This document shows positions 1-9,084 of a stretch of 64,000 nt of DNA, one piece after another (position 1 is the stretch's first letter; every line of letters starts with the position of its first letter). Origin of the DNA: DATCDE01 sp038252405 (lineage in GTDB: Bacteria; Actinomycetota; Actinomycetes; Prado026). The stretch lies in contig JBBSAJ010000001.1 of NCBI GenBank assembly GCA_038252405.1, forward strand, positions 88,026 to 152,025. The letters are read 5' to 3'. The translations under genes and the position numbers were made by a program. The notes beneath the pieces are model-generated. The model made no database searches. It had not been told where the DNA came from and saw only the letters and a program-made list of their open reading frames with translations.

Positions 1-647
1 GCAGCTCCACCCTGGAGGTGGAGGGGGTGCCGAGCCTGTACCCGGCCGAGCACACCACCGTGCCGGACCGCATCGTGGTCGGCACCTGGGCGATCGCCGC
101 GGTGATGACCAGGGGCGACGTCACGGTCCGCAACGCCCGCCCGGAGCACCTGGAGATGGTGCTGGACAAGCTGTCCAGCACCGGCGCGCAGATCGACCGG
201 CTGGACGACGGCGTGCGGGTGGCGTGCGAGCGCCGCCCGAGCGCGGTGGACGTCGTCACCCTGCCGTACCCCGGGTTCCCGACCGACCTGCAGCCGATGC
301 TGCTGGCGCTGAACGCCGTCGCGGACGGCTCGGCCATGGTCACCGAGAACGTCTACGAGGCGCGCTTCGTGTTCGTGGACGAGCTGCAGCGGCTGGGCGC
401 CGACATCCGCACCGACGGTCACCACGCCGTGGTCCGGGGCAGGGAGCGGCTGTCCGGGGCGCCGGTGCGGGCGACCGACATCCGGGCCGCGGCGGGCCTG
501 GTCCTCGCCGGGCTGGTGGCCGACGGCGTGACGACGGTGGGCGAGGTGCACCACCTGGACCGCGGCTACCCCGACTTCGACGCTCAGCTGCGTGCCCTGG
601 GCGCCGACGTCCGCCGCGAGCCGGACCCGCTGGGCGCGGTCGGCTGA
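1..647 (+). CDS. murA: UDP-N-acetylglucosamine 1-carboxyvinyltransferase, 3' part
   Basis: C-terminal 215 residues of MurA; the 5' half lies outside the window and the reading frame runs in from base 3. MurA transfers enolpyruvate from PEP to UDP-GlcNAc in the cytoplasm, the first committed step of peptidoglycan synthesis. Recognisable family segments are [13 protein letters not shown], the following [19 protein letters not shown] loop, and the C-terminal [17 protein letters not shown] and [20 protein letters not shown] blocks that close the enolpyruvyl-transferase fold. The 3' end overlaps the convergent AlkD-like gene by 64 bp. The catalytic Cys/Asp loop is upstream of the window, so fosfomycin-target status cannot be read. 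Confidence 0.95.
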   Translation, partial: SSTLEVEGVPSLYPAEHTTVPDRIVVGTWAIAAVMTRGDVTVRNARPEHLEMVLDKLSSTGAQIDRLDDGVRVACERRPSAVDVVTLPYPGFPTDLQPMLLALNAVADGSAMVTENVYEARFVFVDELQRLGADIRTDGHHAVVRGRERLSGAPVRATDIRAAAGLVLAGLVADGVTTVGEVHHLDRGYPDFDAQLRALGADVRREPDPLGAVG

Positions 648-1390
648 CCGCGCACGACACCGAGCCGCGCTCGCTGGTCGTCGGAGAGCGGCTTCACGGC
701 CTCGCGCAGGGTCACCCCGGAGACCCGGGACACTCGCGGCACCAGCCACGCCACGACCTCGTCGGGCCGGGTCCGGGCCGTCTCCCGGAGCACCCAGCCG
801 ATGGCCTTGCGGATGAAGAACTCCTTCTCGTCGAGCATCCGGTCGGCGTGCCGAGCGAACCGGGAGAAGTCCCCGCCGTCACGCAGCAGCTTGAGCTCGG
901 CGAGCAGTGCCGCCCGCCGCACCCAGAAGTCGTCGTCGGCCGCCCATCGGTCCAGCGTCGCGCCGACGACGGCGTCGTCCGGTGCCGCCCGAACGATCCG
1001 GCCGGCGACGTCGGCAGCCAGCCCGTCGACCAGGGCCCAGGTCTTCGACTCCCGCACGAGGCGTTCGACCCGACCCAGGTCGGCCGGGGAGAGTCGGTCC
1101 GGATACCGGTCGAGCACCTCGACCGCCAGCATCCGCCGCTCGTGCACCGGCGCCGACCACAGCGCCTCGACCAGTCGGACGACGTCGTCATGCCCCAGAT
1201 CCGGGCGGCTGCCCTGCAGCCGGACGGCGGCCGCCCGGATCGCGGGCACCGACGTGCCGAAGTGCTCGAGCGAGCTCCTCAGGTAGGCCCGCTCCGTGGC
1301 GGCCCGCTCCGGCCCGCCCGCGGTCCGCAGCTCCTGCTCCAGCTCAGGGACGAGCGCAGTGACGTCCTCCCTGGCGGTTGGTCCGCTCAA
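584..1390 (-). CDS. AlkD-like DNA alkylation repair protein
   Basis: About 268 residues, built of HEAT-like helical repeats typical of the DNA alkylation repair (AlkD/AlkC) superfamily. Visible hallmarks are the [23 protein letters not shown] segment (the Trp/Asp-rich repeat lining the DNA groove), the [23 protein letters not shown] repeat and the [23 protein letters not shown] repeat. Family members excise N3- or N7-alkylated purines without base flipping; the exact substrate is inferred. I chose the TTG at 1390 because GGAG lies six bases upstream and the stop of the preceding gene (1392-1394) is immediately adjacent. An ATG at 1444 would force a 50-bp overlap and an unrelated N-terminus. 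The C-terminus is Arg/Ser-rich and lies antisense to the end of murA. Confidence 0.8.
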   Translation of the reverse strand: MSGPTAREDVTALVPELEQELRTAGGPERAATERAYLRSSLEHFGTSVPAIRAAAVRLQGSRPDLGHDDVVRLVEALWSAPVHERRMLAVEVLDRYPDRLSPADLGRVERLVRESKTWALVDGLAADVAGRIVRAAPDDAVVGATLDRWAADDDFWVRRAALLAELKLLRDGGDFSRFARHADRMLDEKEFFIRKAIGWVLRETARTRPDEVVAWLVPRVSRVSGVTLREAVKPLSDDQRARLGVVRGQPTAPSGSGSRRTSAPRARS

Positions 1391-1391
1391 C

Positions 1392-1727
1392 CTAGGCTCC
1401 GGCCGGTGGGGGTTGCAGCAGCTCGCGGGCACGCTGTGCGTCACCGGGGAAGACCAGCACCCGCGGACCGGACTGGGTCACCGCGAGCGTCGCGCGCAGC
1501 CCGGCCTGCTCGAGGGCCTGGCGCTGCCGCTCACCCTCCGGGTAGTCGGGCGGGGCGGCCACCGGGACGAGCAGTCCGTAGTCCGAGGGATCGCCCGGTC
1601 GCACCGGCCGGGCGACCAGCGAGCCGCCGTGCCCGAAGGCCCAGCGCAGCAACAGCACGAGCAGGCCGAGCCCGCCGAACGCCAGCAACGGCCCGAAGGC
1701 GTACGAGTAGGCGTTCCAGCTGGCCAC
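1392..1727 (-). CDS. Small single-pass membrane protein, function unknown
   Basis: 111 residues. The N-terminus carries one hydrophobic segment (about residues 10-28, YAFGPLLAFGGLGLLVLLLRWAF), followed by a soluble tail with a DYGLLVPVAAPPDYPEG segment and a C-terminal half that looks like a small alpha/beta domain (RQALEQAGLRATLAVTQSGPRVLVFPGD). It resembles conserved hypothetical membrane proteins of Actinomycetia; I do not recognise a biochemical role. It sits directly upstream of the AlkD-like gene on the same strand with a one-base gap, so the two are probably co-transcribed. Confidence 0.7.
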   Translation of the reverse strand: MASWNAYSYAFGPLLAFGGLGLLVLLLRWAFGHGGSLVARPVRPGDPSDYGLLVPVAAPPDYPEGERQRQALEQAGLRATLAVTQSGPRVLVFPGDAQRARELLQPPPAGA

Positions 1728-2018
1728 GTCACCAGTGTGGCCCGCCCCGCGAGAGCCGGCACCCCAGCGCCAGGGTCGCCAGCGGGGCCGGGTGATGGGG
1801 CTGCGGATGGTCGCCGCGGGTGATCTCGGCCGCAGGACCGGGCGGGGCCTCGACCACTACGGCGGGTGAGCCGGACGCGCGCCCTGCGTGTCGCGCCCCC
1901 CGAGGCCGAAGCAGCCCCTAGCCTGTCGGCACCACAGTCGGTGGCGGTCCCTTCCCCTCCCGGCGACCCGCTGGCTCGCGGGTCGCTCGGTGTGTGGCCG
2001 CCCCCGGAGGGAGAGGCC
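1728..2018. promoter_or_regulatory. Divergent intergenic region, no gene seen
   Basis: 291 bp between the divergent small membrane protein and the STAS gene. A plus-strand frame is open here from 1866, but it is Ala/Pro-rich, lacks family features and precedes the well-supported STAS start. Promoters for both directions are expected, but I see no convincing -10/-35 pair or repeat. Confidence 0.3.
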
Positions 2019-2357
2019 ATGCGGGACGCAGGTGCGGGTTCGTCGCCGAGCGTGGATCTCCGGCTGCCCGAGCGGCTGGACGTGTCGACCGTGGCGTCGG
2101 TCCGAGACGCGCTGGGCTGTGCCCTGGCGGCCAGCCCCACGGGTGACGTCGTGGCGGACGTCTCCTTGGTCGAGGTCGTGGACGCCGTCGGGCTCGGGCT
2201 GCTGGTCACCACGCACCGCACCTGCGTCCGGCTGGGCGGACGGCTCGTCCTCGTCGACCCCCAGCCGCGGCTGCTGCGGCTGCTGGCGGTCACCCGGCTG
2301 CACCGGGTGCTCTACCTCGACCGGGAGGCCGCCGCCCGCGGGGCGGCCACCGCCTGA
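2019..2357 (+). CDS. STAS-domain protein (anti-sigma factor antagonist-like)
   Basis: 112 residues forming a single STAS domain: beta strand VDLRLPERLDVSTVASVRDAL, central strand-loop-helix VADVSLVEVVDAVGLGLLVT, and C-terminal strand GGRLVLVDPQPRLLRLL. STAS antagonists bind anti-sigma kinases and are switched off by phosphorylation of a Ser in the D-S-x-G-L motif. Here that motif reads D55-A56-V57-G58-L59, so the phosphorylatable Ser is replaced by Ala. The ATG at 2019 is preceded by a strong GGAGGGAGAG site; earlier in-frame starts add only low-complexity sequence. It could be a constitutive antagonist or a non-signalling STAS partner. No anti-sigma factor lies nearby. Confidence 0.8.
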   Translation: MRDAGAGSSPSVDLRLPERLDVSTVASVRDALGCALAASPTGDVVADVSLVEVVDAVGLGLLVTTHRTCVRLGGRLVLVDPQPRLLRLLAVTRLHRVLYLDREAAARGAATA

Positions 2358-2419
2358 CCCGACGCCGGTTACCGCTCAGTAGGCTCGTCTGGTGGGACGA
2401 CGCGTGAGGGGTGCTCGCC

Positions 2420-4426
2420 ATGAGCGGTGACCGGGACAAGCCGTGGGTCATGCGGACGTACGCGGGGCACTCCTCGCCGGCGGCGTCCAACGCGCTGTAC
2501 CGGCGCAACCTGGCCAAGGGGCAGACCGGGCTGTCGGTGGCCTTCGACCTGCCCACCCAGACCGGCTACGACCCGGACGACGCCCTGGCCCGTGGCGAGG
2601 TCGGCAAGGTCGGCGTCCCGGTCAGCCACCTCGGCGACCTGCGCGGGCTGTTCGACGGCATCCCGCTGGGCGAGATGAACACGTCGATGACCATCAACGC
2701 GACCGCCATGTGGCTGCTCGCGCTGTACCAGGTCAGCGCCGAGGAGCAGGGCGTCGACCCGGCCGTGCTGCAGGGCACCACCCAAAACGACATCGTCAAG
2801 GAGTACCTGTCGCGGGGCACCTACGTCTTCCCGCCTGCGCCCTCGATGCGGCTGACCACGGACCTCATCGCGTACACGGTCAACCACCTGCCCAAGTGGA
2901 ACCCGATCAACATCTGCAGCTACCACCTGCAGGAGGCCGGTGCCACGACGGTCCAGGAGATCGCCTACGCGCTGTCGACCGCGACCGCCGTGCTGGACGC
3001 CGTCCGCGACTCGGGGCAGGTCCCGCCCGAGCGGTTCGGCCAGGTGGTCGAGCGGATCTCGTTCTTCGTCAACGCCGGGGTGCGGTTCGTCGAGGAGCTG
3101 TGCAAGATGCGGGCCTTCGTGGTGCTGTGGGACGAGCTGACCCAGGAGCGCTACGGGGTCGTCGACGCGAAGCAGCGGCGGTTCCGGTACGGCGTCCAGG
3201 TGAACTCACTCGGCCTGACCGAGGCCCAGCCGGAGAACAATGTGCAGCGGATCGTGCTGGAGATGCTCGGGGTCACCCTGAGCAGGGACGCCAGGGCCCG
3301 CGCCATCCAGCTGCCCGCGTGGAACGAGGCGCTGGGCCTGCCCCGGCCGTGGGACCAGCAGTGGTCGCTGCGCATGCAGCAGGTGCTGGCCTACGAGTCG
3401 GACCTGCTGGAGTACGACGACCTGTTCGCCGGCTCGCACGTCGTGGCGGCCAAGACCGCGGAGCTGGTGGCCGCGGCGCGCGCCGAGATGGCCACGGTGG
3501 AGCAGCTGGGCGGCGCGGTGGTCGCCATCGACAGCGGCTACATGAAGCACGAGCTGGTCGCGGCGCACGCGGCCCGGCGGGCCCGCATCGAGTCCGGGCA
3601 GGACGTGGTCGTCGGGGTCAACCAGTTCACCTCGACCGAGCCCAACCCGCTCACGGCGGACCTGCCGGCCGCGATCCAGACCATCGACCCGGCGGTCGAG
3701 CAGCACGCGGTCGACGCGTTGGGGGAGTGGCGGGCGGCGCGGGACGCCGACGAGGTGGCGGCCGCGCTGGCCGAGCTGCGCAGCGTGGCGGCGGGCACCG
3801 CGAACCTGATGCCGGCGACCCTGCGCTGCGCCACGGCGGGCGTCACCACGGGGGAGTGGGCCGGCGCGCTGCGCGCGGTCTTCGGGGAGTATCGGGCCCC
3901 CACCGGGGTGGCCGGCGTCGTGGGCATGTCGACGGCGAGCGACGAGCTGGTCGCCGTCCGGGAGGCCGTGCGGCGCACCGGGCAGGAGCTCGGTGGGAAG
4001 CTGCGGCTGCTGGTCGCCAAGCCCGGCCTGGACGGGCACTCGAACGGGGCCGAGCAGATCGCGGTACGCGCCAGGGACGCCGGCTTCGAGGTGGTCTACC
4101 AGGGCATCCGGTTGACCCCCGAGCAGATCGTCGCGGCCGCGGTCGCCGAGGACGTGCACTGCGTCGGGATCTCGATCCTGTCCGGCTCGCACCTGCAGCT
4201 GGTCCCGGAGATCGTCCAGGGGCTGCGGGCCGAGGGGCTCGTGGACGTCGCGGTGGTCGTGGGCGGCATCATCCCGGACGCCGACGCCGAGCAGCTCACC
4301 GCGCAGGGCGTGGCCGAGGTGTTCACCCCGAAGGACTTCGACATCACGGCGGTCATGGGGCGCATCGTCGAGCAGATCCGGCGGGCACACGGACTGCAGC
4401 CGCTGCTCGAGGGTGTCGGGCGCTGA
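2420..4426 (+). CDS. ecm: Ethylmalonyl-CoA mutase (MeaA type)
   Basis: 668 residues, adenosylcobalamin-dependent mutase converting (2R)-ethylmalonyl-CoA to methylsuccinyl-CoA in the ethylmalonyl-CoA pathway. Residues 1 to about 500 form the TIM-barrel; the MRTYAGHSS and LAKGQTGLSVAFDLPTQTGY blocks are the MeaA signature. The C-terminal B12-binding domain carries D-x-H-x-x-G (D538-G-H540-S-N-G543), then SILSGSH and VVVGGIIP. Carboxylate-binding residues equivalent to Tyr89/Arg207 of methylmalonyl-CoA mutase are present as Y14 and R132, consistent with a malonyl-type substrate. A single chain without MutA-type partner and the shortened N-terminus also fit Ecm. ATG 2420 is chosen over GTG 2411 because GAGGG is correctly spaced only for the ATG. 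The other pathway gene, ccr, lies 22 kb away. Confidence 0.9.
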   Translation: MSGDRDKPWVMRTYAGHSSPAASNALYRRNLAKGQTGLSVAFDLPTQTGYDPDDALARGEVGKVGVPVSHLGDLRGLFDGIPLGEMNTSMTINATAMWLLALYQVSAEEQGVDPAVLQGTTQNDIVKEYLSRGTYVFPPAPSMRLTTDLIAYTVNHLPKWNPINICSYHLQEAGATTVQEIAYALSTATAVLDAVRDSGQVPPERFGQVVERISFFVNAGVRFVEELCKMRAFVVLWDELTQERYGVVDAKQRRFRYGVQVNSLGLTEAQPENNVQRIVLEMLGVTLSRDARARAIQLPAWNEALGLPRPWDQQWSLRMQQVLAYESDLLEYDDLFAGSHVVAAKTAELVAAARAEMATVEQLGGAVVAIDSGYMKHELVAAHAARRARIESGQDVVVGVNQFTSTEPNPLTADLPAAIQTIDPAVEQHAVDALGEWRAARDADEVAAALAELRSVAAGTANLMPATLRCATAGVTTGEWAGALRAVFGEYRAPTGVAGVVGMSTASDELVAVREAVRRTGQELGGKLRLLVAKPGLDGHSNGAEQIAVRARDAGFEVVYQGIRLTPEQIVAAAVAEDVHCVGISILSGSHLQLVPEIVQGLRAEGLVDVAVVVGGIIPDADAEQLTAQGVAEVFTPKDFDITAVMGRIVEQIRRAHGLQPLLEGVGR

Positions 4427-4433
4427 CCCGCGC

Positions 4434-4823
4434 TCAGTCCTCCGGGGGGTGCTCCTCGGTCGTCGGCTCGGTGGTCGGCTCGGTGGTCGGCTCCACCACG
4501 CGCTCGACCGTGTGCACGGCTGCAGGTGGCTCGCCGGCCGGCATCACACCGGGTGGGAACCCGACCCAGCCGTAGCGCTGGACGTGGTCGTCCAGCCGTT
4601 CCAACGCCGCCTGCACCGCTCCCGGCTCACCGCCGCTGCGCTGCTCGCCGTAGTACGCGGCGCCGAGGTCGGCGAGCAGCCGGCTGGCATCGCGGCGCAC
4701 CTGCCACTCGTCCAGCGCCTGCTGGCCGTGGGCCAGGGCGCTCTGCGCCTCCCGCACGACCTGCTGCGCTGCGGTCTTGGCCCGCTCGACGAGCTCCTCG
4801 TCCCACTTCTTCGCGGTGTTCAT
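4434..4823 (-). CDS. Small Ala/Glu-rich helical protein with PTTE repeats
   Basis: 129 residues, no recognised domain. The N-terminal 75 residues (KKWDEELVERAKTAAQQVV onward) are predicted helical, probably a coiled coil, with a conserved-looking [20 protein letters not shown] segment. A YGWVGFPPG motif follows, and the tail is acidic with three tandem PTTE units encoded by a 12-bp direct repeat (about 4459-4493). The start at 4823 gives a charged cytoplasmic-looking protein; extending upstream would run antisense through the ABC permease. It converges on ecm with a 7-bp gap. Function is unknown. Confidence 0.65.
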   Translation of the reverse strand: MNTAKKWDEELVERAKTAAQQVVREAQSALAHGQQALDEWQVRRDASRLLADLGAAYYGEQRSGGEPGAVQAALERLDDHVQRYGWVGFPPGVMPAGEPPAAVHTVERVVEPTTEPTTEPTTEEHPPED

Positions 4824-4885
4824 GACCTCAGGGTAGGCCCGGACCGACTGGTGGGGCACCGGTCGTTCGACCCGCCGACGTCCGG

Positions 4886-5704
4886 TCAGACCTCCTCCCG
4901 GCGCTGCCAGCGGAAGCCGCGCAGGGCGAGGACGACGCCGACCACAGCCCACACGGTCAGCACGGCGGCCACCTTCCCCAGCTCCCAGCTGCCGGCCGGC
5001 TCCTGCCTGGCGAAGGACTCGGGCAGGAACACCGAACGCATCCCCTGGCACAGCCACTTGAGCGGGAAGAACGAGGACGCCACCTGCATCCAGTGCGGCA
5101 GCTGGGAGAACACGAAGAAGACGCCGGAGGTGAACTGCAGCACCAGGACGATCGGGGTGACCAGCGCGTTCGCCGTCCGGCCGGAGCGGACCGCGCCGGA
5201 CATTGCGATCCCGAGCGACACGCACACGACCAGCCCGAGGGCGCTCACCCACAGCAAGGTGAACCACTGGGTGGCGGTGGCCGGCGGGCTGACGTCGAAC
5301 AGCGCGGCCCCGATGAGCAGCAGCAGCACGACCTGACCGACGTAGCCGACCAGGACGACGCCGAACTTGCCGAGGAAGTAGGCGGCGGCCGGCATCGGGG
5401 TGCCGCGCAGCCGCTTGAGGGTGCCGTCGTCGCGCTCCATCGGGATCGCGAACGCGAGCTGCTGGAAGCCGCTGTAGACCAGGCCGGAGGCGATCATCCC
5501 GGCCAGGAAGTACTGCGCGAACGTGACGCTGCTGCCTTTGAAGACCGGGCCGGAGAAGACCGTGCCGAACACGAGCAGCAGCAGCATCGGGAACGAGAAG
5601 GTGAAGATCACCGTCTCGCGGCCACGGAAGAACGACTTGAGCTCGAGGAGGAACCGCTGCCAGCCGATGCTGCTGGTGCCCGGCAGGCGCGTGCTGGTGC
5701 TCAT
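4886..5704 (-). CDS. ABC-2 type transporter permease
   Basis: 272 residues with about six membrane segments; the first hydrophobic helix is TVIFTFSFPMLLLLVFGTVF after the amphipathic LELKSFFRGRE. The AGMIASGLVYSGFQQLAFAIPMERDDGTLKRLRGTPM segment is the conserved ABC-2 permease motif, and the last helix is KVAAVLTVWAVVGVVLALRGF. It would form the membrane pore of an exporter with the ATPase encoded just upstream; the two genes overlap by 4 bp (ATGA), indicating translational coupling. DrrB-like and heme- or drug-export permeases share this architecture, so the substrate cannot be told. Confidence 0.88.
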   Translation of the reverse strand: MSTSTRLPGTSSIGWQRFLLELKSFFRGRETVIFTFSFPMLLLLVFGTVFSGPVFKGSSVTFAQYFLAGMIASGLVYSGFQQLAFAIPMERDDGTLKRLRGTPMPAAAYFLGKFGVVLVGYVGQVVLLLLIGAALFDVSPPATATQWFTLLWVSALGLVVCVSLGIAMSGAVRSGRTANALVTPIVLVLQFTSGVFFVFSQLPHWMQVASSFFPLKWLCQGMRSVFLPESFARQEPAGSWELGKVAAVLTVWAVVGVVLALRGFRWQRREEV

Positions 5705-6564
5705 GGCGCCTCGTCGGACTCGGACGGCTGGGCCCCGACCAGCGTCAGGTAGACGTCCTCGAGGGTGGGTCGGCGGACGGCCAGCTCGGGGATCTCGCCG
5801 TCGAAGTGTGCCGCCAGCTCCTGCACGAACCGGGTGGGCTCGGAGGTCCGGGCCTCGCGGGGCTCACCGTCGCTCCAGGAGACCAGCGCCTTCGCCGTGC
5901 GGCGTCCGCCGAGGGTGGCGGGGTCGCCCAGAGCGGCGATGCGGCCGTCGACGATGACGGCGACCCGGTCGGCCAGGTGTTCGGCCTCCTCGAGGTAGTG
6001 CGTGGTCAGCAGGATGGTCGCGCCGTCGACCCGTAACGAGGCGATCAGGTCCCAGAACTCCCGCCGGGCCTCCGGGTCGAACCCGGTGGTCGGCTCGTCC
6101 AGGAACAGCAGCTCGGGGCGGCCGATGATGCCGAGCGCGACGTCCAGCCGCCGGCGCTGGCCGCCGGACAGGTCGGTCACCTTCGACCGGCGCTTCTCGG
6201 TCAGCCCCACCGCGGCGATCACCTGGTCGGGGTCGCGGGGGTTCGGGTAGTACGTCGAGAAGTGCCCTACGACCTCGTCCACCCTGAGGTCGGCGAGGTC
6301 GGCGGCGGACTGCAGCACGATGCCGATCCGGGCCCGCCAGGCCGGCGTGGGATGGGACGGGTCCTCCCCGAGCACACGCACCGTGCCGGCGTCGGCGTGC
6401 CGGTACCCCTCCAGGATCTCGACCGTCGTCGTCTTGCCGGCGCCGTTCGGACCGAGCAGCGCGAAGCACTCGCCGGGGTCGATCGCCAGGTCGATGCCGT
6501 CGACCGCCTGGGTGTCCCCGTAGGCCTTGCGCAGGGAGCTCACCCGGATCGCTGACTCGGCCAT
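5701..6564 (-). CDS. ABC-2 transporter ATP-binding protein (DrrA-like)
   Basis: 287 residues. Walker A is GPNGAGKTTT, the Q-loop is in IGIVLQSAADLADLRVDE, the signature is LSGGQRRRLDVA, Walker B is LLFLDEPTTGFD, and the H-loop is TTHYLEEAEHLADR. A C-terminal extension of about 70 residues ends in the RRPTLEDVYLTLVG motif seen in DrrA/CcmA-type exporters. The ATG at 6564 begins MAESAIRVSSLRKAYG; in-frame codons further upstream give Arg/Pro-rich sequence without family match. It forms an exporter with the downstream permease. Confidence 0.9.
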   Translation of the reverse strand: MAESAIRVSSLRKAYGDTQAVDGIDLAIDPGECFALLGPNGAGKTTTVEILEGYRHADAGTVRVLGEDPSHPTPAWRARIGIVLQSAADLADLRVDEVVGHFSTYYPNPRDPDQVIAAVGLTEKRRSKVTDLSGGQRRRLDVALGIIGRPELLFLDEPTTGFDPEARREFWDLIASLRVDGATILLTTHYLEEAEHLADRVAVIVDGRIAALGDPATLGGRRTAKALVSWSDGEPREARTSEPTRFVQELAAHFDGEIPELAVRRPTLEDVYLTLVGAQPSESDEAP

Positions 6565-6629
6565 GGCTCGATCGTGTCCGGCCTGGCCCGCTCGGTCAAC
6601 GGGGCTGGCGCGGCGCCCGGCCGGCGGCC

Positions 6630-7304
6630 TCAGAACAGCCGCAGGCCGGGGTCGTCGTGCCCGCGCAGGGCGTCGTAATCGACGGTCAGGCACTCGATCC
6701 CGCGGTCGGTGGCCAGCACCCGGGCCTGTGCCTTGATCTCCTGTGCTGCGAAGACGCCGCGGACCGGCGCGAGGAGCGGGTCCCGGTTGAGCAGCTCGAG
6801 GTAGCGGGTCAGCTGCTCCACGCCGTCGATCTCGCCGCGCCGCTTGACCTCGACCGCGACCGTCGCGCCGGCGGCGTCCCGGCAGAGCAGGTCGACCGGG
6901 CCGATGGCGGTCGGGTACTCACGACGAACCAGCCGCCAGCCGGCGCCGAAAGTCTCGACATGGGTGGCCAGCAGGTGCTGCAGGTGCGCCTCGACGCCGT
7001 CCTTGACCAGGCCCGGGTCGACGCCCAGCTCGTGGGCCGAGTCGTGCAGGACCTCCTCGATCGTGATCACCAGCTGCTCGGCGGCCTTGTTGACGACCGT
7101 CCAGGTACCGGCGCCGTCGTCGTCGACGTCCTCGCGGATGGCGCACGGCGGGCTCATCCAGTTCAGCGGCTTGTAGGCGCGGTCGTCGGCGTGGATCGAC
7201 ACCGACCCGTCCGCCTTGACCAGCAGCAGCCGGGTGGCGCTGGGCAGGTGGGCGGTGAGCCGGCCGACGTAGTCGACGCTGCACCGGGCGATGACGAGCC
7301 GCAC
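6630..7304 (-). CDS. nucS: Mismatch-specific endonuclease NucS/EndoMS
   Basis: 224 residues, the actinobacterial/archaeal endonuclease that cuts both strands at mismatches and replaces MutS/MutL in organisms lacking them. The N-terminal DNA-binding domain starts [20 protein letters not shown] and contains [26 protein letters not shown]. The RecB-like nuclease domain shows [23 protein letters not shown], with the catalytic Asp, Glu and Lys, followed by [12 protein letters not shown]. The C-terminus GLRLF resembles the beta-clamp-interacting tail of the family. I selected GTG at 7304 to match the family N-terminus; an in-frame ATG at 7331 would add nine residues. It is divergent from the GMC oxidoreductase. 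Confidence 0.93.
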   Translation of the reverse strand: MRLVIARCSVDYVGRLTAHLPSATRLLLVKADGSVSIHADDRAYKPLNWMSPPCAIREDVDDDGAGTWTVVNKAAEQLVITIEEVLHDSAHELGVDPGLVKDGVEAHLQHLLATHVETFGAGWRLVRREYPTAIGPVDLLCRDAAGATVAVEVKRRGEIDGVEQLTRYLELLNRDPLLAPVRGVFAAQEIKAQARVLATDRGIECLTVDYDALRGHDDPGLRLF

Positions 7305-7371
7305 GCAAGGCACCGTAGTCGACCTCCGCATCCGGCTGCCGACCGGCGCAACCCCGGCTAGCGTTTCGAGG

Positions 7372-8970
7372 ATGGACGAGCGGCGGACCTACGACTACGT
7401 GATCGTCGGCGCGGGCAGCGCGGGGTGCGTGCTGGCCTACCGGCTGGCCGAGAGCGGCGCCTCGGTGCTGGTGCTGGAGGCGGGGGGCGACGACGCCGGG
7501 ATCGACATGATCAAGATCCCGGCCGGATTCCCGAACCTGTTCAAGACGGAGGTCGACTGGGACTACTCCACGACCGAGCAGAAACACCTGCTCGGGCGCC
7601 GGCTGTACTGGCCGCGCGGCAAGGTCGTCGGTGGGTCGTCGTCCATCAACGCCCAGCTCTACGTTCGCGGGAACGCGCTCGACTACGACACCTGGCGCGA
7701 CGACCTGGGCTGCGCCGGCTGGGGGTACGCCGAGCTGCTGCCGTACTTCAAGCGGGCCGAGGACAACGAGCGGGGCGCGTCGGCCTACCACGGGGTCGGC
7801 GGCCCGCTGCGGGTCGAGGACCTGCGGTTCCGCCACGACCTGACCCAGGCGTTCGTGGAGTCGGCCGTCGCCTTCGGGCTGCCGCGCAACGACGACTTCA
7901 ACGCGGCCGCCCAGGACGGCGCCGGCTTCTTCCAGGTCACCCAGCGGCGCGGGGCCCGGTGGTCGGCGGCCAGCGCCTACCTGCGCCCGGCACTGGCCAC
8001 CGGGGGCGTGACCCTGACGACCGGCGCGCTGGTGACCCGGGTGGTGGTCGAGGGCGGCCGGGCGGTCGGGGTGGACTGGCTGCAGGACGGCGTGGAACGG
8101 GGGGCGGACGCCGGGGCGGAGGTGGTCCTCTCCGGAGGCGCGGTGAACAGCCCGCAGCTGCTCATGCTCTCCGGGATCGGCCCGGCGCCGCACCTGCGGG
8201 AGCTGGGCCTGGCCGTGGTGTCCGACCTGCCCGGGGTCGGTGGCAACCTGCAGGACCACCTGGCGATCCCCGTGGTGTGGCTGACCCGAGGCACCACGTC
8301 GTTGCACGACCACGAGAACGTGCGCCAGCTGCTGCGCTGGCAGGCCACCCGACGGGGCCCGTTCGCCTCGACCGTGGCGGAGTCGTGCGCCTTCGTGCGG
8401 ACCCGGGCCGACCTGCCGGCTCCCGACATCCAGTTCCACGTCGCCGCCGCGGCGTTCTTCGACAACGGGCTGGGCGAGCCGCCGGGACCGGGGTTCACGA
8501 TGGCGCCCACGCTGGTGTCGGTCGCGAGCGCGGGCCGGCTGCGGCTGGCCTCGGCCGACCCGCGGTGGCGGCCCTCGATCGACGCCGGCTACCTCACCGC
8601 GGACGAGGACCTCGAGGCGCTGACGGCGGGGGTCCGGATGGCCAGGGAGATCGCCGCGGTCGGCCCGCTCGGGCCGTTCCTGGACCGGGAGTTCCTCCCC
8701 GGGCCGGACGCGTCCGGCCCGGATGACCTGCGCGAGCACGTACGGCGCTGGAGCCAGACCCTGTACCACCCGGTGGGGACCTGCGCGATGGGGGTCGGGG
8801 ACGACTCGGTGGTCGACCTCGAGTGCCGGGTGCGCGGCGTGGCCGGGCTGCGGGTCGTGGACGCCTCGATCATGCCGTCGGTGCCGCGGGGCAACACCAA
8901 CGCCCCGACGATCGCGCTGGCCGAGAAGGCGGCCGACCTGATCCTGGCCCACCCCGCCCCCTCCGCATGA
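7372..8970 (+). CDS. GMC-family FAD-dependent oxidoreductase
   Basis: 532 residues, choline dehydrogenase/alcohol dehydrogenase-like. The FAD dinucleotide fold is [19 protein letters not shown] at the N-terminus; GMC signature 1 is [21 protein letters not shown], signature 2 is [17 protein letters not shown], and the catalytic region near the C-terminus is [12 protein letters not shown] with [19 protein letters not shown]. The active-site His is in YHPVGT and the second polar residue is the Asn of GNTNAPT. Substrate is probably a primary alcohol or polyol; the gene context does not specify it. The TGA stop lies inside the left arm of the large inverted repeat at 8962-9073. The start ATG is supported by the flavin-fold N-terminus rather than by a strong ribosome site. 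Confidence 0.9.
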   Translation: MDERRTYDYVIVGAGSAGCVLAYRLAESGASVLVLEAGGDDAGIDMIKIPAGFPNLFKTEVDWDYSTTEQKHLLGRRLYWPRGKVVGGSSSINAQLYVRGNALDYDTWRDDLGCAGWGYAELLPYFKRAEDNERGASAYHGVGGPLRVEDLRFRHDLTQAFVESAVAFGLPRNDDFNAAAQDGAGFFQVTQRRGARWSAASAYLRPALATGGVTLTTGALVTRVVVEGGRAVGVDWLQDGVERGADAGAEVVLSGGAVNSPQLLMLSGIGPAPHLRELGLAVVSDLPGVGGNLQDHLAIPVVWLTRGTTSLHDHENVRQLLRWQATRRGPFASTVAESCAFVRTRADLPAPDIQFHVAAAAFFDNGLGEPPGPGFTMAPTLVSVASAGRLRLASADPRWRPSIDAGYLTADEDLEALTAGVRMAREIAAVGPLGPFLDREFLPGPDASGPDDLREHVRRWSQTLYHPVGTCAMGVGDDSVVDLECRVRGVAGLRVVDASIMPSVPRGNTNAPTIALAEKAADLILAHPAPSA

Positions 8971-9073
8971 AGGTGCCCTTCTGTGCGCAAGGCCGCAACA
9001 AGCCGCCCTTCATCGCCGTCCATGAAGGGTAGGAAGGTGCGGCAGTACGCACAGAAGGGCACCTTCATGCGGA
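8962..9073. repeat. Nested palindromic element between convergent genes
   Basis: A perfect 26-bp inverted repeat (8962-8987 with 9048-9073) encloses a second hairpin (CCCTTCAT 9006-9013 with ATGAAGGG 9022-9029, 8-base loop). Each outer arm is itself self-complementary (GAAGG-TGC-CCTTC), and GAAGGTGC recurs at 9033-9040. The left arm covers the stop of the GMC oxidoreductase and the right arm ends just before the stop of the convergent aldehyde dehydrogenase. It can act as a bidirectional terminator, but the arm length and internal repetition look more like a dispersed REP-like or MITE-like element. There is no T-tract. No second copy was noticed in the window. Confidence 0.85.
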
Positions 9074-9084
9074 TCGGGGGGAGG

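Noticed and set aside
224..1795. Long plus-strand frame overlapping murA and the AlkD-like gene
   Set aside because: Arg/Pro/Gly-rich translation without domains; it is the shadow of two well-supported genes.
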